64,000 bases of DNA, taken from assembly GCA_947039275.1 (NCBI GenBank), contig CAMQYL010000013.1:13443-77442 (forward strand). The letters are read 5' to 3'. The notes under the pieces are model-generated. The model worked only from the letters and a program-made list of their open reading frames with translations. It ran no database searches and had not been told where the DNA came from. Shown here one piece after another: positions 17,344 through 25,881 of the stretch. The translations under genes were made by a program, and so were the position numbers. The DNA comes from Amulumruptor sp947039275 (lineage in GTDB: Bacteria; Bacteroidota; Bacteroidia; Bacteroidales; Muribaculaceae). Each line of letters opens with the position of its first letter. Positions within the stretch are counted from its first letter, which is position 1.

Positions 17344-18075
17344 TTATTCATGACGGTTACATGCCACACATCGGCGGCCGAACTCGTATGTGAAATAGAG
17401 CTGTATGGTAGATACCCAGTCGGTGTGGCGAAGGAAATCGGTCTTGATGCCTGTGAGATTCTCGTAGCCGTCCACTTTGTCGCCGAACACCTTCATGAAA
17501 GTCCACTCGGCACCTAAGTTGACGCGTTCGGAAATCTTGTATTTGACACCAAACGACATCGGCAGTGTCAATGCCACATTATTCTCCTTATTGACACACG
17601 ACATGGCAGCTCCAAGCCCAAGTCCGAGATAAGGAGTGACACGGCTCAACTGCTTATAGGTTTCACCGATGCCGAAATTAAGAAAATTGAATTCGGCTCG
17701 CGCATCCAAAGCATAGAAGCCAGCCGAGAACTCAAGTTCACCTGCTGGCACGATATTTTCGGCATTTTTATTGGAGCCGTTGAGCTGCGCACCTGTAAAA
17801 CTGCCTCTGATGAGCCATCGCGCATCAAACCTGTAATGGAACAAAGCCGAAGCCGCCAGCCCGGGGTCGGCAAACATGTTGCTGCTCAGGTCACCCCAGT
17901 AACCAGCCATGCCCATGGCAAGTCCGAAGTCAAACTTATACGGTTCTTCAAACGACTGCCATGACTGTGCATGAGTACGCTGTGGCATGGCAAGCATGGT
18001 GATGACTGCAACAAGCGCAGACACCGCCACCCTTGAATAGAACCGACGGGCTATATGTCGAAGAGAGAGTTTCAT
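17344..18075 (-). CDS. DUF6089-family outer-membrane beta-barrel protein
   Basis: 243 residues with a signal peptide ending near THAQ (residue 37). The mature part has alternating strands and the family-type opening FDFGLAMGMAGYWGDLS, later VTPYLGLGLGAAM and GVKYKISERVNLGAEW. Proteins of this family sit directly before uppS and bamA in many Bacteroidetes, as here, so a part in envelope assembly is plausible but not shown. It starts right after the stop of the DUF6242 gene (no gap) and its own stop nearly touches uppS. The C-terminus has two cysteines (RRCVACNRHE), which is unusual for a barrel end. Confidence 0.8.
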   Translation of the reverse strand: MKLSLRHIARRFYSRVAVSALVAVITMLAMPQRTHAQSWQSFEEPYKFDFGLAMGMAGYWGDLSSNMFADPGLAASALFHYRFDARWLIRGSFTGAQLNGSNKNAENIVPAGELEFSAGFYALDARAEFNFLNFGIGETYKQLSRVTPYLGLGLGAAMSCVNKENNVALTLPMSFGVKYKISERVNLGAEWTFMKVFGDKVDGYENLTGIKTDFLRHTDWVSTIQLYFTYEFGRRCVACNRHE

Positions 18076-19623
18076 TTATTGCAGAGGCTTGAATTTCAAG
18101 CGGTTTATTACGCCTCGCCATATATTGTGGTCTATTGAGCCAGCATCGTCCTGACCCCCAAACAGATATATGTAGGGGCATTCCCACTGGGTAATCGGTG
18201 TCACACCTGTCTGATCCTTGACATAATTGCGCGCCACCCATAGGGGCATCTCGTTAGATGCCACGGCTTCCCAGGAAGAAGCTGCAGGCTGGTCAACCGA
18301 CATCGTCTGCGAATACACAAGACCGGATGCACCTGTAAAAGCAGGCATTGCATCGGGCAACTGCAATGGCTCGTCAGCTTTGAGCCAATGTGCACCGAAA
18401 TCGGTAGATACATAGACTTCCTTGCTCAGAGTGCCGTCAGGATTTGTACCGCCCATGGCGAGGAACGCTGTCAGCTTTGTGGTGACCCAGCTTGAGGAAG
18501 CCGTGCGGTACACGAAATACGGCACGAGGGTTACTCCTGTACGCTGAGGCGATGGTGTCACGGCTATGTTGCACCAGGTAGTCCCGTCATAAGCCCAGCA
18601 GGCATCGGTCAGAGAGCCGTCGGCAAGTGTGCCGCCGACCATCATGCTTATCGGAGATTCCATCCAAAGCTTCTCATAGGAGAGCATCTGTGAAGTGCCA
18701 CTGACAGGGAAACCTTCAGGCATTGCCGAAGTCGCTCCTGATGGATACTCCACTAAAGTATAATTGCCTGATGCGTCTTTCAGGTTGCCGAGCAGACGGT
18801 CACCGTAGGCTCCGTATATATATGTCATATCGACCGACTCAACACCCCATGTGAGACCTCCGTCTGGTGAACTCAACAGCAGGTTTTGCCCAGCGGTCAT
18901 GTACAGCTTATCTCCACAGACAGTCAGAGTGCTCACATCTACACGGCCGTCCGGAGTATTATAGGGCATCGTCGGGATTTTAAATGACCATTGAGGATTT
19001 TCAATATCTGCACAGGTGGCTATGCACATGGCTCCTCCCTCAATCTTGGTCAGTACAAGAGGCTGACCGTTATAGTCGACCGCCTTGGCGGCTATTACAT
19101 TCTCAATGCCGAGCGAAGTAGGTAATTCGGAGCGTGCCGCGTCATCCCATGCGAGCAGGTCGGCATCCACGTCGTAGACGTTTACAGTGATTTTGTATGA
19201 GCGCGTATGGTTGCCGTCTCCGCTGGTGACGGTTACTGTAGCTGGTCCGTGAGCGAAATTGATTTTGGCACTTGAGTCTGCCATGTAATCCACTGTCTGT
19301 GTAGCACCATTGTCATCTACATAGGAGATAGTTATGGCAGAGAGCACGCCGGTGCCTATGGTGACACCGAGAGATGAAACCTTAGTACCCTTGGGCAGCG
19401 GTTGTGCATTGAATATCAACGCATTGTCAAGGTCGATGGTAAAGAACACCGTGTTAAGGTCACGCAACACCTCCTCATCTTCAACGAGTGAAAACGAGCT
19501 TATCACGGTGCTTGTATAACTGATGTTTTGACCTTCCTGTTCGTCATCGCTCTTGCTATTGCAAGAAACTGACAGTAAAGCCATTAAGGCTATCAAAGGA
19601 AGTGCCAACAGATATTTGTTCAT
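18076..19623 (-). CDS. DUF6242-type surface lipoprotein with beta-propeller-like body
   Basis: 515-residue lipoprotein. I start at the ATG at 19621-19623, because the ten codons further upstream precede a normal lipoprotein signal (MNKYLLALPLIALMALLSVSC). The lipid cysteine is followed by NSKSDDEQ, which resembles the acidic surface-export signal of Bacteroides lipoproteins. Residues about 30-160 form Ig-like strands; the remainder has repeated W-x-G and Asp-box-like strands consistent with a propeller (for example LLLSSPDGGLTWGVESV, STDFGAHWLKAD). It is the first gene of the DUF6089-uppS-bamA run. The function is unknown. Confidence 0.78.
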   Translation of the reverse strand: MNKYLLALPLIALMALLSVSCNSKSDDEQEGQNISYTSTVISSFSLVEDEEVLRDLNTVFFTIDLDNALIFNAQPLPKGTKVSSLGVTIGTGVLSAITISYVDDNGATQTVDYMADSSAKINFAHGPATVTVTSGDGNHTRSYKITVNVYDVDADLLAWDDAARSELPTSLGIENVIAAKAVDYNGQPLVLTKIEGGAMCIATCADIENPQWSFKIPTMPYNTPDGRVDVSTLTVCGDKLYMTAGQNLLLSSPDGGLTWGVESVDMTYIYGAYGDRLLGNLKDASGNYTLVEYPSGATSAMPEGFPVSGTSQMLSYEKLWMESPISMMVGGTLADGSLTDACWAYDGTTWCNIAVTPSPQRTGVTLVPYFVYRTASSSWVTTKLTAFLAMGGTNPDGTLSKEVYVSTDFGAHWLKADEPLQLPDAMPAFTGASGLVYSQTMSVDQPAASSWEAVASNEMPLWVARNYVKDQTGVTPITQWECPYIYLFGGQDDAGSIDHNIWRGVINRLKFKPLQ

Positions 19624-19657
19624 GGATGAATCAAAAAATACGTACTTTTTCAACGTG

Positions 19658-19665
19658 CAAAGTTA
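19658..19665 (-). promoter_or_regulatory. -7 promoter element of the DUF6242-uppS-bamA run
   Basis: Minus-strand TAACTTTG followed by C fits TAnnTTTG, 35 nt before the DUF6242 ATG. A -33 TTTG at proper spacing is not seen. Confidence 0.5.
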
Positions 19666-19747
19666 ACAACAATTTCGTAACCATGCCGACCCCCTGATAA
19701 AGATTGGATGTTTTTACATGATTTTTAACACACGTCCTAATACGCGA

Positions 19748-20692
19748 TTATGCAGAGACATGCCTATATTTCAATACTTTATTGCCGTCGATGCACGTCA
19801 TGTCGGCTGGCAGCATCGGGATTACGGGGGCTTGGGCTGCGCCCCGGTCTCCTAATGTTATCGGGGCTACCTCTATGCGGGCTTCATCCCACATGCCGCA
19901 TTTGATGAAGCTCCGCAACAGTGTGGGACCACCCTCTACAAGCAGCGATGTCACACCGTCGGCACGGAGACGGTGAAGCATCCTGGGGACGCTTTCATGG
20001 CTGTCAGCGATGATGCGACGCGGATTCTTGCCTGCCCAGTATCTGACCGTGAGAGAAGGACTATCCATATCCGCGGTGCGCCGTCCCACCATTATGGCAT
20101 CATGCGTGGCGCGCAGGCGGTGCACTATAGCACGGTTGAGCGGCGTAGAAAACAGGAAAGACGGCTCACCGAGATCACGCTTAACGTCCATATATCCGTC
20201 TGCGCTTTGTGCCCATTTGAGCATTACATACGGGCGGTCAGCAGAAAATGCCGTCATGAAATGCGGATTGATGGCACGGCACTCATCTTCAAGCACCCCT
20301 GTGACCACCTCTATCCCAGCCTCACGGAGCATCGCCACGCCACGACCATTGACCTTGGCATTGGGGTCCCCAGAGCCTATCATCACGCGTTTCAAACCCT
20401 TATCAATAAGCAGTTTGGCACAAGGTGGCGTCTTGCCATAGTGGCTGCATGGCTCCAGAGTCACGTAGGCTGTGGCTTCTTTCAGCATCGAGGGGTCGGT
20501 CACCGAAGCCACAGCATTGACCTCGGCATGCCCCTCACCACAACGACGGTGATAGCCCTCCCCTATTATATGGTCACCTACGGCTATGACGCAGCCCACC
20601 ATAGGGTTGGGCGACGTATCCATGCGTCCGTTGTGGGCGAGCTGTATGGCTCGTCGCATCATCTTCTCGTCAAGAGCTGTAACGTCAGGCAT
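19748..20692 (-). CDS. ribD: Bifunctional riboflavin deaminase/reductase RibD
   Basis: Carries out the deaminase and reductase steps on the pyrimidine intermediate of riboflavin synthesis. The N-terminal deaminase (about 8-150) has the zinc motifs GHAEVNAV and LEPCSHYGKTPPCAK. The C-terminal reductase domain begins near residue 155 (PYVMLKWAQSADGYM) and includes LLVEGGPTLLRSF. At 314 residues it is slightly shorter than E. coli RibD (367). It is 6 nt downstream of ispG on the same strand. ribBA lies 14 kb away at 34223, so the pathway is split across the region. Confidence 0.93.
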   Translation of the reverse strand: MPDVTALDEKMMRRAIQLAHNGRMDTSPNPMVGCVIAVGDHIIGEGYHRRCGEGHAEVNAVASVTDPSMLKEATAYVTLEPCSHYGKTPPCAKLLIDKGLKRVMIGSGDPNAKVNGRGVAMLREAGIEVVTGVLEDECRAINPHFMTAFSADRPYVMLKWAQSADGYMDVKRDLGEPSFLFSTPLNRAIVHRLRATHDAIMVGRRTADMDSPSLTVRYWAGKNPRRIIADSHESVPRMLHRLRADGVTSLLVEGGPTLLRSFIKCGMWDEARIEVAPITLGDRGAAQAPVIPMLPADMTCIDGNKVLKYRHVSA

Positions 20693-20698
20693 GGCAAA

Positions 20699-22138
20699 TC
20701 ATTGGGGATCAATCCACTGCCCCTCGCGCTTGAGCAAATCAATGAGGCGCGGTATGGCTTCTTCCTGTGGGATATTCTTTTCTATGGGCTGTTTGCCTTT
20801 ATACAGAGTGATATGCCCTGCCGACGCTCCCACGTAGCCGTAATCGGCATCAGCCATCTCACCCGGACCGTTGACGATGCAGCCCATGACACCTATCTTC
20901 AGATGCTTGAGATGCGAGGTGGCAGCCTTGATATCGCGGAGCGTGGACTGGAGGTCAAACAGGGTGCGTCCGCAACTCGGGCAGGCGATGTATTCGGTCT
21001 TGGAGAAGCGCAGACGTGTGGCTTGGAGTATCGACAGTGCCAGATTGTGGCACTGCTCGGCGGTCATGCAGTCAGCCGTGATACCCACGGCATCTCCCTC
21101 GCCTCGCAGCAACGGAGTGCCGAGGTCCACGGCAGCGCGGACAGTGACCTCTTCGGGCGTAAAGCCGTGGTAGTCAACCGACAGCACTCGGTCATCCATC
21201 GTGGCAGCTTCCTCTTGTGTCATATCAAGACCGACAACAGCCGGAACCTGCCGCTCACGCTTGGGTGCTGAGAGTCTCACCGGGTCTGTAGCGATATAAT
21301 CCACAAGCATCTTGGCTACAGGAATCTCAGCCTCAGGCTCTTCGCTGAGCGACACCCTTATGGTGTCACCGATGCCGTCAAGGAGCAGCGAGCCGATGCC
21401 CACTGCACTCTTGACACGCCCGTCCTCGCCGTCACCGGCTTCGGTCACGCCGAGATGCAGAGGGAAGTGCATATCCTCCTTATCCATAGCCTCCACGAGC
21501 AGACGGACAGTGCGTGTCATCACTATCACATTGCTCGCCTTGATGGAGATGACCACATCATGGAAATCCCTCTTGACCATCACGCGGAGAAACTCCATGG
21601 CACTCTCCACCATTCCCTCGGGTGTGTCGCCGTAACGGCTCATGATGCGGTCAGAGAGCGATCCGTGGTTGACACCTATGCGGATGGCAGTGCCGTGTTC
21701 GCGGCACAGTTCTATAAACGGAGTGAGAGCTTCATCGATGCGGGCAAGTTCACCAGCATATTCCTCATCGGTGTACTCCAACTTCTTGAACGTGCGCCCC
21801 GGGTCAACGAAGTTGCCCGGATTGATGCGCACCTTCTCCACCCGCGGAGCGGCGGCAAAGGCAGCCCGCGGATTGAAGTGGATGTCAGCCACCAAGGGGA
21901 CATCCACCCCTTTCTCCTTCACCTGGCGGCGTATCTCCTCAAGATTGACAGCCTCGCGTTCGCCCTGGGCTGTGAGCCTGACGATGTCAGCACCGGCTGC
22001 CGCTATGCGGAGTATCTGGTTGACACTGCCCTCGGTATCCATGGTGGATGTGGAGGTCATTGACTGGAGTGCTATCGGGTGGCTGCTGCCTATGTTGACA
22101 CCGCCGACCTTGACGGAGATGGTTTCACGCCGTTGCAT
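20699..22138 (-). CDS. ispG: 4-hydroxy-3-methylbut-2-en-1-yl diphosphate synthase IspG (GcpE)
   Basis: Iron-sulfur enzyme of the MEP isoprenoid pathway. The N-terminal TIM barrel opens with the family signature GGVNIGSSHPIALQSMTSTST. The C-terminal cluster domain has CPSCGRTLFDL and GVMGCIVNGPGE (three Cys ligands). The protein has 479 residues, about 107 longer than E. coli IspG; the extra sequence lies between the barrel and the cluster domain (about residues 285-385). Bacteroidetes and plant enzymes carry an extra domain at this place, but usually a larger one, so this insert may be a reduced form. purE lies 33 nt upstream and ribD follows. Confidence 0.93.
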   Translation of the reverse strand: MQRRETISVKVGGVNIGSSHPIALQSMTSTSTMDTEGSVNQILRIAAAGADIVRLTAQGEREAVNLEEIRRQVKEKGVDVPLVADIHFNPRAAFAAAPRVEKVRINPGNFVDPGRTFKKLEYTDEEYAGELARIDEALTPFIELCREHGTAIRIGVNHGSLSDRIMSRYGDTPEGMVESAMEFLRVMVKRDFHDVVISIKASNVIVMTRTVRLLVEAMDKEDMHFPLHLGVTEAGDGEDGRVKSAVGIGSLLLDGIGDTIRVSLSEEPEAEIPVAKMLVDYIATDPVRLSAPKRERQVPAVVGLDMTQEEAATMDDRVLSVDYHGFTPEEVTVRAAVDLGTPLLRGEGDAVGITADCMTAEQCHNLALSILQATRLRFSKTEYIACPSCGRTLFDLQSTLRDIKAATSHLKHLKIGVMGCIVNGPGEMADADYGYVGASAGHITLYKGKQPIEKNIPQEEAIPRLIDLLKREGQWIDPQ

Positions 22139-22171
22139 ATGAGAGATAATGTTGATTTGTGGTTATCGGAA

Positions 22172-22678
22172 TCAGTTGGTCTTGAAGTCGTAGTGCACCT
22201 CGGCAAGACTTGCGTTGGCTTTCTCTATTTTGGAAGCAAGTCCGCTGCGGTACACATCAAAGCGCGCTGCCACATCAGCATCGCTGAGAGCTATGATCTG
22301 CGTAGCCATAATGGCTGCGTTCATGGCACCGTTGATACCCATGGTAGCTACGGACACGCCCGGAGGCATCTGGACGATGCTGTAGAGGGCATCGCGGCCA
22401 TCAAGAGTGGAGTTGATGGGCACACCGATAACAGGCAGCGGAGTCATGGCGGCGATAACCCCGGGAAGGGCGGCTGCCATGCCTGCGGCGGCGATGATGA
22501 CCTTGATGCCGCGGTCCTTGGCTTCGTAGGCGAACTTCTCCACGGCAGCCGGAGTGCGGTGAGCCGAAAGGGCGTTCATCTCAAACGGTATCTGCATGTC
22601 GTTGAGAAACTTGGCAGCTTTCTCCATGATAGGGAGGTCGGATGTGCTCCCCATGATAATGCTAACTATTGGCTTCAT
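22172..22678 (-). CDS. purE: N5-carboxyaminoimidazole ribonucleotide mutase PurE
   Basis: Catalyses the carboxylate shift that makes CAIR in purine synthesis. The 168-residue protein has the class I signature IIMGSTSDLPIMEKAA, the SAHRTP segment near residue 41, and the AGMAAALPGVIAA loop. The length is normal. It is 30 nt downstream of the frameshifted PAP2-like gene and 33 nt before ispG, all on one strand, so co-transcription is likely. It uses N5-CAIR, which requires PurK elsewhere in the genome; no purK is in this window. Confidence 0.94.
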   Translation of the reverse strand: MKPIVSIIMGSTSDLPIMEKAAKFLNDMQIPFEMNALSAHRTPAAVEKFAYEAKDRGIKVIIAAAGMAAALPGVIAAMTPLPVIGVPINSTLDGRDALYSIVQMPPGVSVATMGINGAMNAAIMATQIIALSDADVAARFDVYRSGLASKIEKANASLAEVHYDFKTN

Positions 22679-22708
22679 AATGGTTTATGTAGATTGTATG
22701 TCGTAAAT

Positions 22709-23316
22709 TCAATTTATCATAGTGATGAAAAAGACGCAGATGAATCCGCATGCCGTGCCGGCAAGCACCTGCCACAGGTCATGCCTCTCACGATAGATGC
22801 GGGCTGACCCCACAATGCCTGTGAGCACCACCGCCCCGATGATCCACCACTGCATGTCGTATATGGCGATGTGAGAGACCTGAAAGCGGCACAAAAGAGC
22901 CACAAAACCGCCCATAGCGGTCATGTGGGCGCTTATCTTCCACCATTTGGTGATGACCACATTGACTATCATCCCACCATGGCAGCAGCGATAAACAGCC
23001 AGAGCCAATCCGGCGAGTGCACTTTCAGTAGATATATGGTGGCTGCCAGATAGCACACGGCACTTATCAGATATGGCGGTGTGCGTTCGCTGCGGTCACT
23101 GAGTGAGTGGTCGCTGACCATGCCGAGACGTTTCATCACCATAATCGACCCGGCTGGGATTACGGCGGTCATAAAGAAGAGCATCCCGACTGTAAGCCAC
23201 CGCGTGGCTGGGGGCAACAGAGCGAGGAAGGTCAATGACATAGCCAGTATGATCCCGTAGGTAGGGACCAGCAACGGACTGAACACCGTAGACACTGCCA
23301 GAAAAAACTTATTCAT
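22709..23316 (-). pseudogene. PAP2-family membrane phosphatase-like gene with a frameshift
   Basis: Two overlapping frames read as one protein. The first (22969-23316) starts MNKFFLAVSTVFSPLLVPTY and ends FIAAAMVG-stop; the second, open from 23056 to 22709, continues as GMIVNVVITKWWKISAHMTAMGG. Joining AAMVG to MIVNVV restores a normal product of about 202 residues with six membrane helices. The break lies at minus-strand GTGGGATGATAG (near 22970), and adding one G to the GGG run restores the frame. The PAP2 motifs are degenerate (KISAH for PSGH; SARIYRERHDLW for the last motif), as in related Bacteroidetes proteins, so catalysis is uncertain. It could be a real pseudogene or an assembly or read error. 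Confidence 0.7.
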
Positions 23317-23333
23317 ATCGCGATTAAAAAGGC

Positions 23334-23420
23334 TGTAGGGACATGCCGTGGCATGTCCGCATCATACACGTTGGTATCGTCACATTGCTGCAAACGGACA
23401 TGCCACGGCATGTCCCTACA
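23334..23420. repeat. REPIN-like inverted palindrome pair (subfamily A)
   Basis: TGTAGGG-bounded pair of GGACATGCC/GGCATGTCC palindromes facing each other, 87 nt long with a spacer of about 33 nt. It fills most of the 172-nt gap between rpoN and the PAP2-like gene. Confidence 0.9.
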
Positions 23421-23488
23421 CGTTTATGTTTCCGCTCAATGTGATTCATCTATTAAATTAACGAGCCATGGATATGAAATGTTGTGCA

Positions 23489-24886
23489 TCACGAAAGCCC
23501 TCTGCGCAGACGTGAAGTGGGTATGCCCATGCGTTCGCGGTACTTGGTGACGGTGCGGCGGGCGATGTTGAACCCCTTGGCTGAAAGAGCATCGGCTATG
23601 GCATCGTCACTGAGCGGACGGCGCGAATCCTCGCCCTCTATCAGCTCCTTCAAGGCAGCCATGATTTCATGTGCCGTGGCATCGGAGTCATCTGTGGCAC
23701 GCTCGTTAAACAGCATCTTCAGCGGATAAATCCCTGACGGAGCGGCTACATACTTGCCGTTGGTGGCTCGTGACACCGTGCTGATATCGTAGCCCGTGAG
23801 GGCAGCAATATCTTTAAGGAGCATTGGACGGAGATCGAGCGTGTCACCCGACAGGAAGAATGCTTTCTGTATGCCCGTGATGGCTTTCATAACTGCCAAA
23901 AGCGTTTCCTGACGGAGTTTCAATGCTTTGATAAGCGTTATTGCCTCATCGCGGTAAGGTGCCATAGCCTCGGATTCTTTGCGCTGGTGCGGCGTCATGA
24001 CGGCAGCATCGTCCATGGCAAAGGACTCCGACACCGCCAGTTCGGGCAAGCGGTTAGGCACTGTGACCGTCAGGCGGTTGCCGTCATTTTCCACCACGAA
24101 GTCGGGCGACACCACATTGACCCTCTCGGTATATCCGGGAGCTGCCACAGCCGCCCCGGGCTTGGGGTTGAGGGAGCGTATCTGCTCAAGCGCGGCTCGC
24201 ATGGCATCGTCGCTGAGTTTCATGCGTGAGGCTATGCGGTCAAGGTGCATCAGGGCAAACTCGTCGTAGTGATCCGACACTATCGTGAGGGCGTTTTTCA
24301 TCGCCTCCGATGGCTCACCGCTTTCAGCTACCCGCCGTTCCAGCTGGAGCATCAGGCATTCACGCAGATCGCGCGCACCCACCCCTGGCGGGTCAAGGTG
24401 CTGGATCACGCCAAGCATACGGCTGACGGCGGCATCGTCGACATCCTCGCCCGTGTGCACCATTATATCTGATGCCATAGCCCCGACCGAACGTGTCAGA
24501 TAGCCGTTGTCGTCGATATTGCCTATGATATACCTCGCTATCCCACTGTCAGCAGGCGGGAGGTCAAGTTCGCCGAGCTGCTGTTCAAGGAGTTCTTGCA
24601 GGGTGGCAACGGGCGATTCCTGAAATGACTCCCACGGAGTGTAGTCGCTGTCATAGCCGCCTGAAGCGTAGGGTATGAGGCGTTCAGGCTCATTCACCGG
24701 GATAGGTTCGGCATCCTCGACTACCTCTATGGCAGGGTTTTCGTCGACGGCTGCGCGGACTTCGTCCTCCACCTCGTTGGTGGTCATCTCGAGCAGACGA
24801 CCCAAGCGCAACTGCACAGGCGACAGACGCTGGGACAATCGTTGTCCCAGCTCTGTCCGCAGTGTTATGTCATTTCTATTAGGCAA
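23489..24886 (-). CDS. rpoN: RNA polymerase sigma-54 factor RpoN
   Basis: Alternative sigma factor that needs an AAA activator for promoter melting. Region I is seen at QRLSQRLSPVQLRLGRLLEM, an acidic region II follows, a core-binding domain covers about residues 100-290, and the C-terminal RpoN box lies in ARRTVTKYRERMGIP with the helix-turn-helix before it. The total is 465 residues. No in-frame ATG lies near the N-terminus: the best start is TTG at 24884-24886, with a CTG at 24895 as an option. The first in-frame ATG would remove much of region I. rfbC ends 8 nt upstream on the same strand. No sigma-54 activator gene is visible in the window. Confidence 0.92.
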   Translation of the reverse strand: MPNRNDITLRTELGQRLSQRLSPVQLRLGRLLEMTTNEVEDEVRAAVDENPAIEVVEDAEPIPVNEPERLIPYASGGYDSDYTPWESFQESPVATLQELLEQQLGELDLPPADSGIARYIIGNIDDNGYLTRSVGAMASDIMVHTGEDVDDAAVSRMLGVIQHLDPPGVGARDLRECLMLQLERRVAESGEPSEAMKNALTIVSDHYDEFALMHLDRIASRMKLSDDAMRAALEQIRSLNPKPGAAVAAPGYTERVNVVSPDFVVENDGNRLTVTVPNRLPELAVSESFAMDDAAVMTPHQRKESEAMAPYRDEAITLIKALKLRQETLLAVMKAITGIQKAFFLSGDTLDLRPMLLKDIAALTGYDISTVSRATNGKYVAAPSGIYPLKMLFNERATDDSDATAHEIMAALKELIEGEDSRRPLSDDAIADALSAKGFNIARRTVTKYRERMGIPTSRLRRGLS

Positions 24887-24894
24887 TATATCAA

Positions 24895-25440
24895 TCAGAA
24901 CGGTGTTACCTCAGCGAGCGACATGCCCTTGAGGTCTTTGGGGCTGAGAAGCATCTCCTCGCGCGGGATGGGCCAGTTGACACCGACGGTCTCGTCGTCA
25001 AAGCGCAGAGTGGCTTCCGACTGGGGGGCATATACATTGTCGACCTTGTACTGGAACTGCGCCTCATCGCTCAGCACCAGGAATCCGTGAGCCATGCCGC
25101 GTGGTATGAAGAGCTGGCGCGCGTTGTCCTGGCTCAGCTCCACGGCTACATACTTGCCATAAGTGGGGCTACCTCCGCGCAAGTCCACTGCCACGTCGAG
25201 CACCGCACCGCGGCTGACGCGTACAAGCTTAGCCTGGCTGAACTCCCCTTTCTGGAAATGCAGACCACGGAGCACACCGCGAGTCGACATCGACTCATTG
25301 TCCTGCACAAACTGGATGTCGCCCACATGCTTGCGAAACTCCTCAAGTTTAAACGACTCCATGAAATAACCGCGTGCATCACCAAACCGCTTAGGCTCGA
25401 CAATCCACACACCCTTGATCTCGGTCTCAATAAAGTTCAT
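24895..25440 (-). CDS. rfbC: dTDP-4-dehydrorhamnose 3,5-epimerase
   Basis: Epimerase of the dTDP-L-rhamnose pathway, which supplies rhamnose for surface glycans. The 181 residues have the cupin-fold signatures KRFGDARGYFMESF, RGLHFQKGEFSQAKLVRV, AVDLRGGSPTYG and IPRGMAHGF. I start at the ATG at 25438-25440 (MNFIETEIKGVWIVEPKRF), which matches the usual N-terminus; ten upstream codons are discarded. No other rml genes are near, so the pathway is split. rpoN follows after 8 nt, which suggests one transcript. Confidence 0.93.
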   Translation of the reverse strand: MNFIETEIKGVWIVEPKRFGDARGYFMESFKLEEFRKHVGDIQFVQDNESMSTRGVLRGLHFQKGEFSQAKLVRVSRGAVLDVAVDLRGGSPTYGKYVAVELSQDNARQLFIPRGMAHGFLVLSDEAQFQYKVDNVYAPQSEATLRFDDETVGVNWPIPREEMLLSPKDLKGMSLAEVTPF

Positions 25441-25544
25441 ATCCAATAAGTGTAAATCAGATTTATACAAATTCTACACAGCAAAATTACTCATTTCCCC
25501 CCACCCATGCAACCCCCCAGCCAGCGCATGAACGCGTAGCAATG

Positions 25545-25790
25545 CCAATTACCTCCGTCGGAGGCACACATGTTAGGCAGTGGTCGGGCTGACCTACAGC
25601 CAGCCCGACCACTGTACAGCCAATAACACACACAAAATCGCCACTGTAGGTGGCGCACCTTGACGGACGGGGTGCGCCTCCGCTGGAGGCGGATTCGGAG
25701 GGGACGGTGACAGAACAGGGGTCAGCCAAGCCCAAGGCTTGTATGCCCCCTGCCCCTAACCTGTGTGTCTCCATCGGAGACATGGGCATT
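25545..25790. repeat. Hairpin mosaic element, copy 1
   Basis: Non-coding tract between rfbC and the ATPase gene, packed with hairpins: CCTCC-GTC-GGAGG (25552-25564), a 14-bp stem (25578-25591 with 25601-25614), CGCCAC/GTGGCG (25639-25655), CCTCC/GGAGG (25677-25689) and GTCTCC/GGAGAC (25767-25781). Boxes TTAGGCA (25573), CTGTAGGTGGCGCA (25644) and GTGCGCCTCC (25672) recur in the same order at 42508-42655. I see no credible gene in it. It could be a degraded mobile element or a structured RNA. Confidence 0.6.
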
Positions 25791-25816
25791 CCTCTGAGTA
25801 TCTGTGACACATCTAT

Positions 25817-25847
25817 TTTGCTGTACAAAATATATTTAATATTTTTG
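25817..25847 (+). promoter_or_regulatory. Promoter of the AAA ATPase gene
   Basis: TTTG (25817-25820), 19 nt, then TATTTTTG (25840-25847): a full match to the Bacteroidetes promoter. The start of transcription would fall at about 25853, inside the tandem 15-mer that follows. Confidence 0.7.
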
Positions 25848-25850
25848 CAA

Positions 25851-25880
25851 CAGCGGTTACAGTAACAGCCGTTACAGTAA
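25851..25880 (+). repeat. Tandem 15-bp repeat in the ATPase leader, possible operator
   Basis: CAGCGGTTACAGTAA (25851-25865) is followed at once by CAGCCGTTACAGTAA (25866-25880), one mismatch. The inner GTTACAGTAAC is palindromic. It covers the predicted transcription start up to the nucleotide before the ATG region, so a bound protein would block the promoter, and a hairpin would block the start codon. Confidence 0.6.
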
Positions 25881-25881
25881 T

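Noticed and set aside
19973..21271. 432-codon open frame on the plus strand
   Set aside because: It lies opposite ribD and ispG, both with complete motifs; the peptide has a His/Arg-rich composition without any domain.
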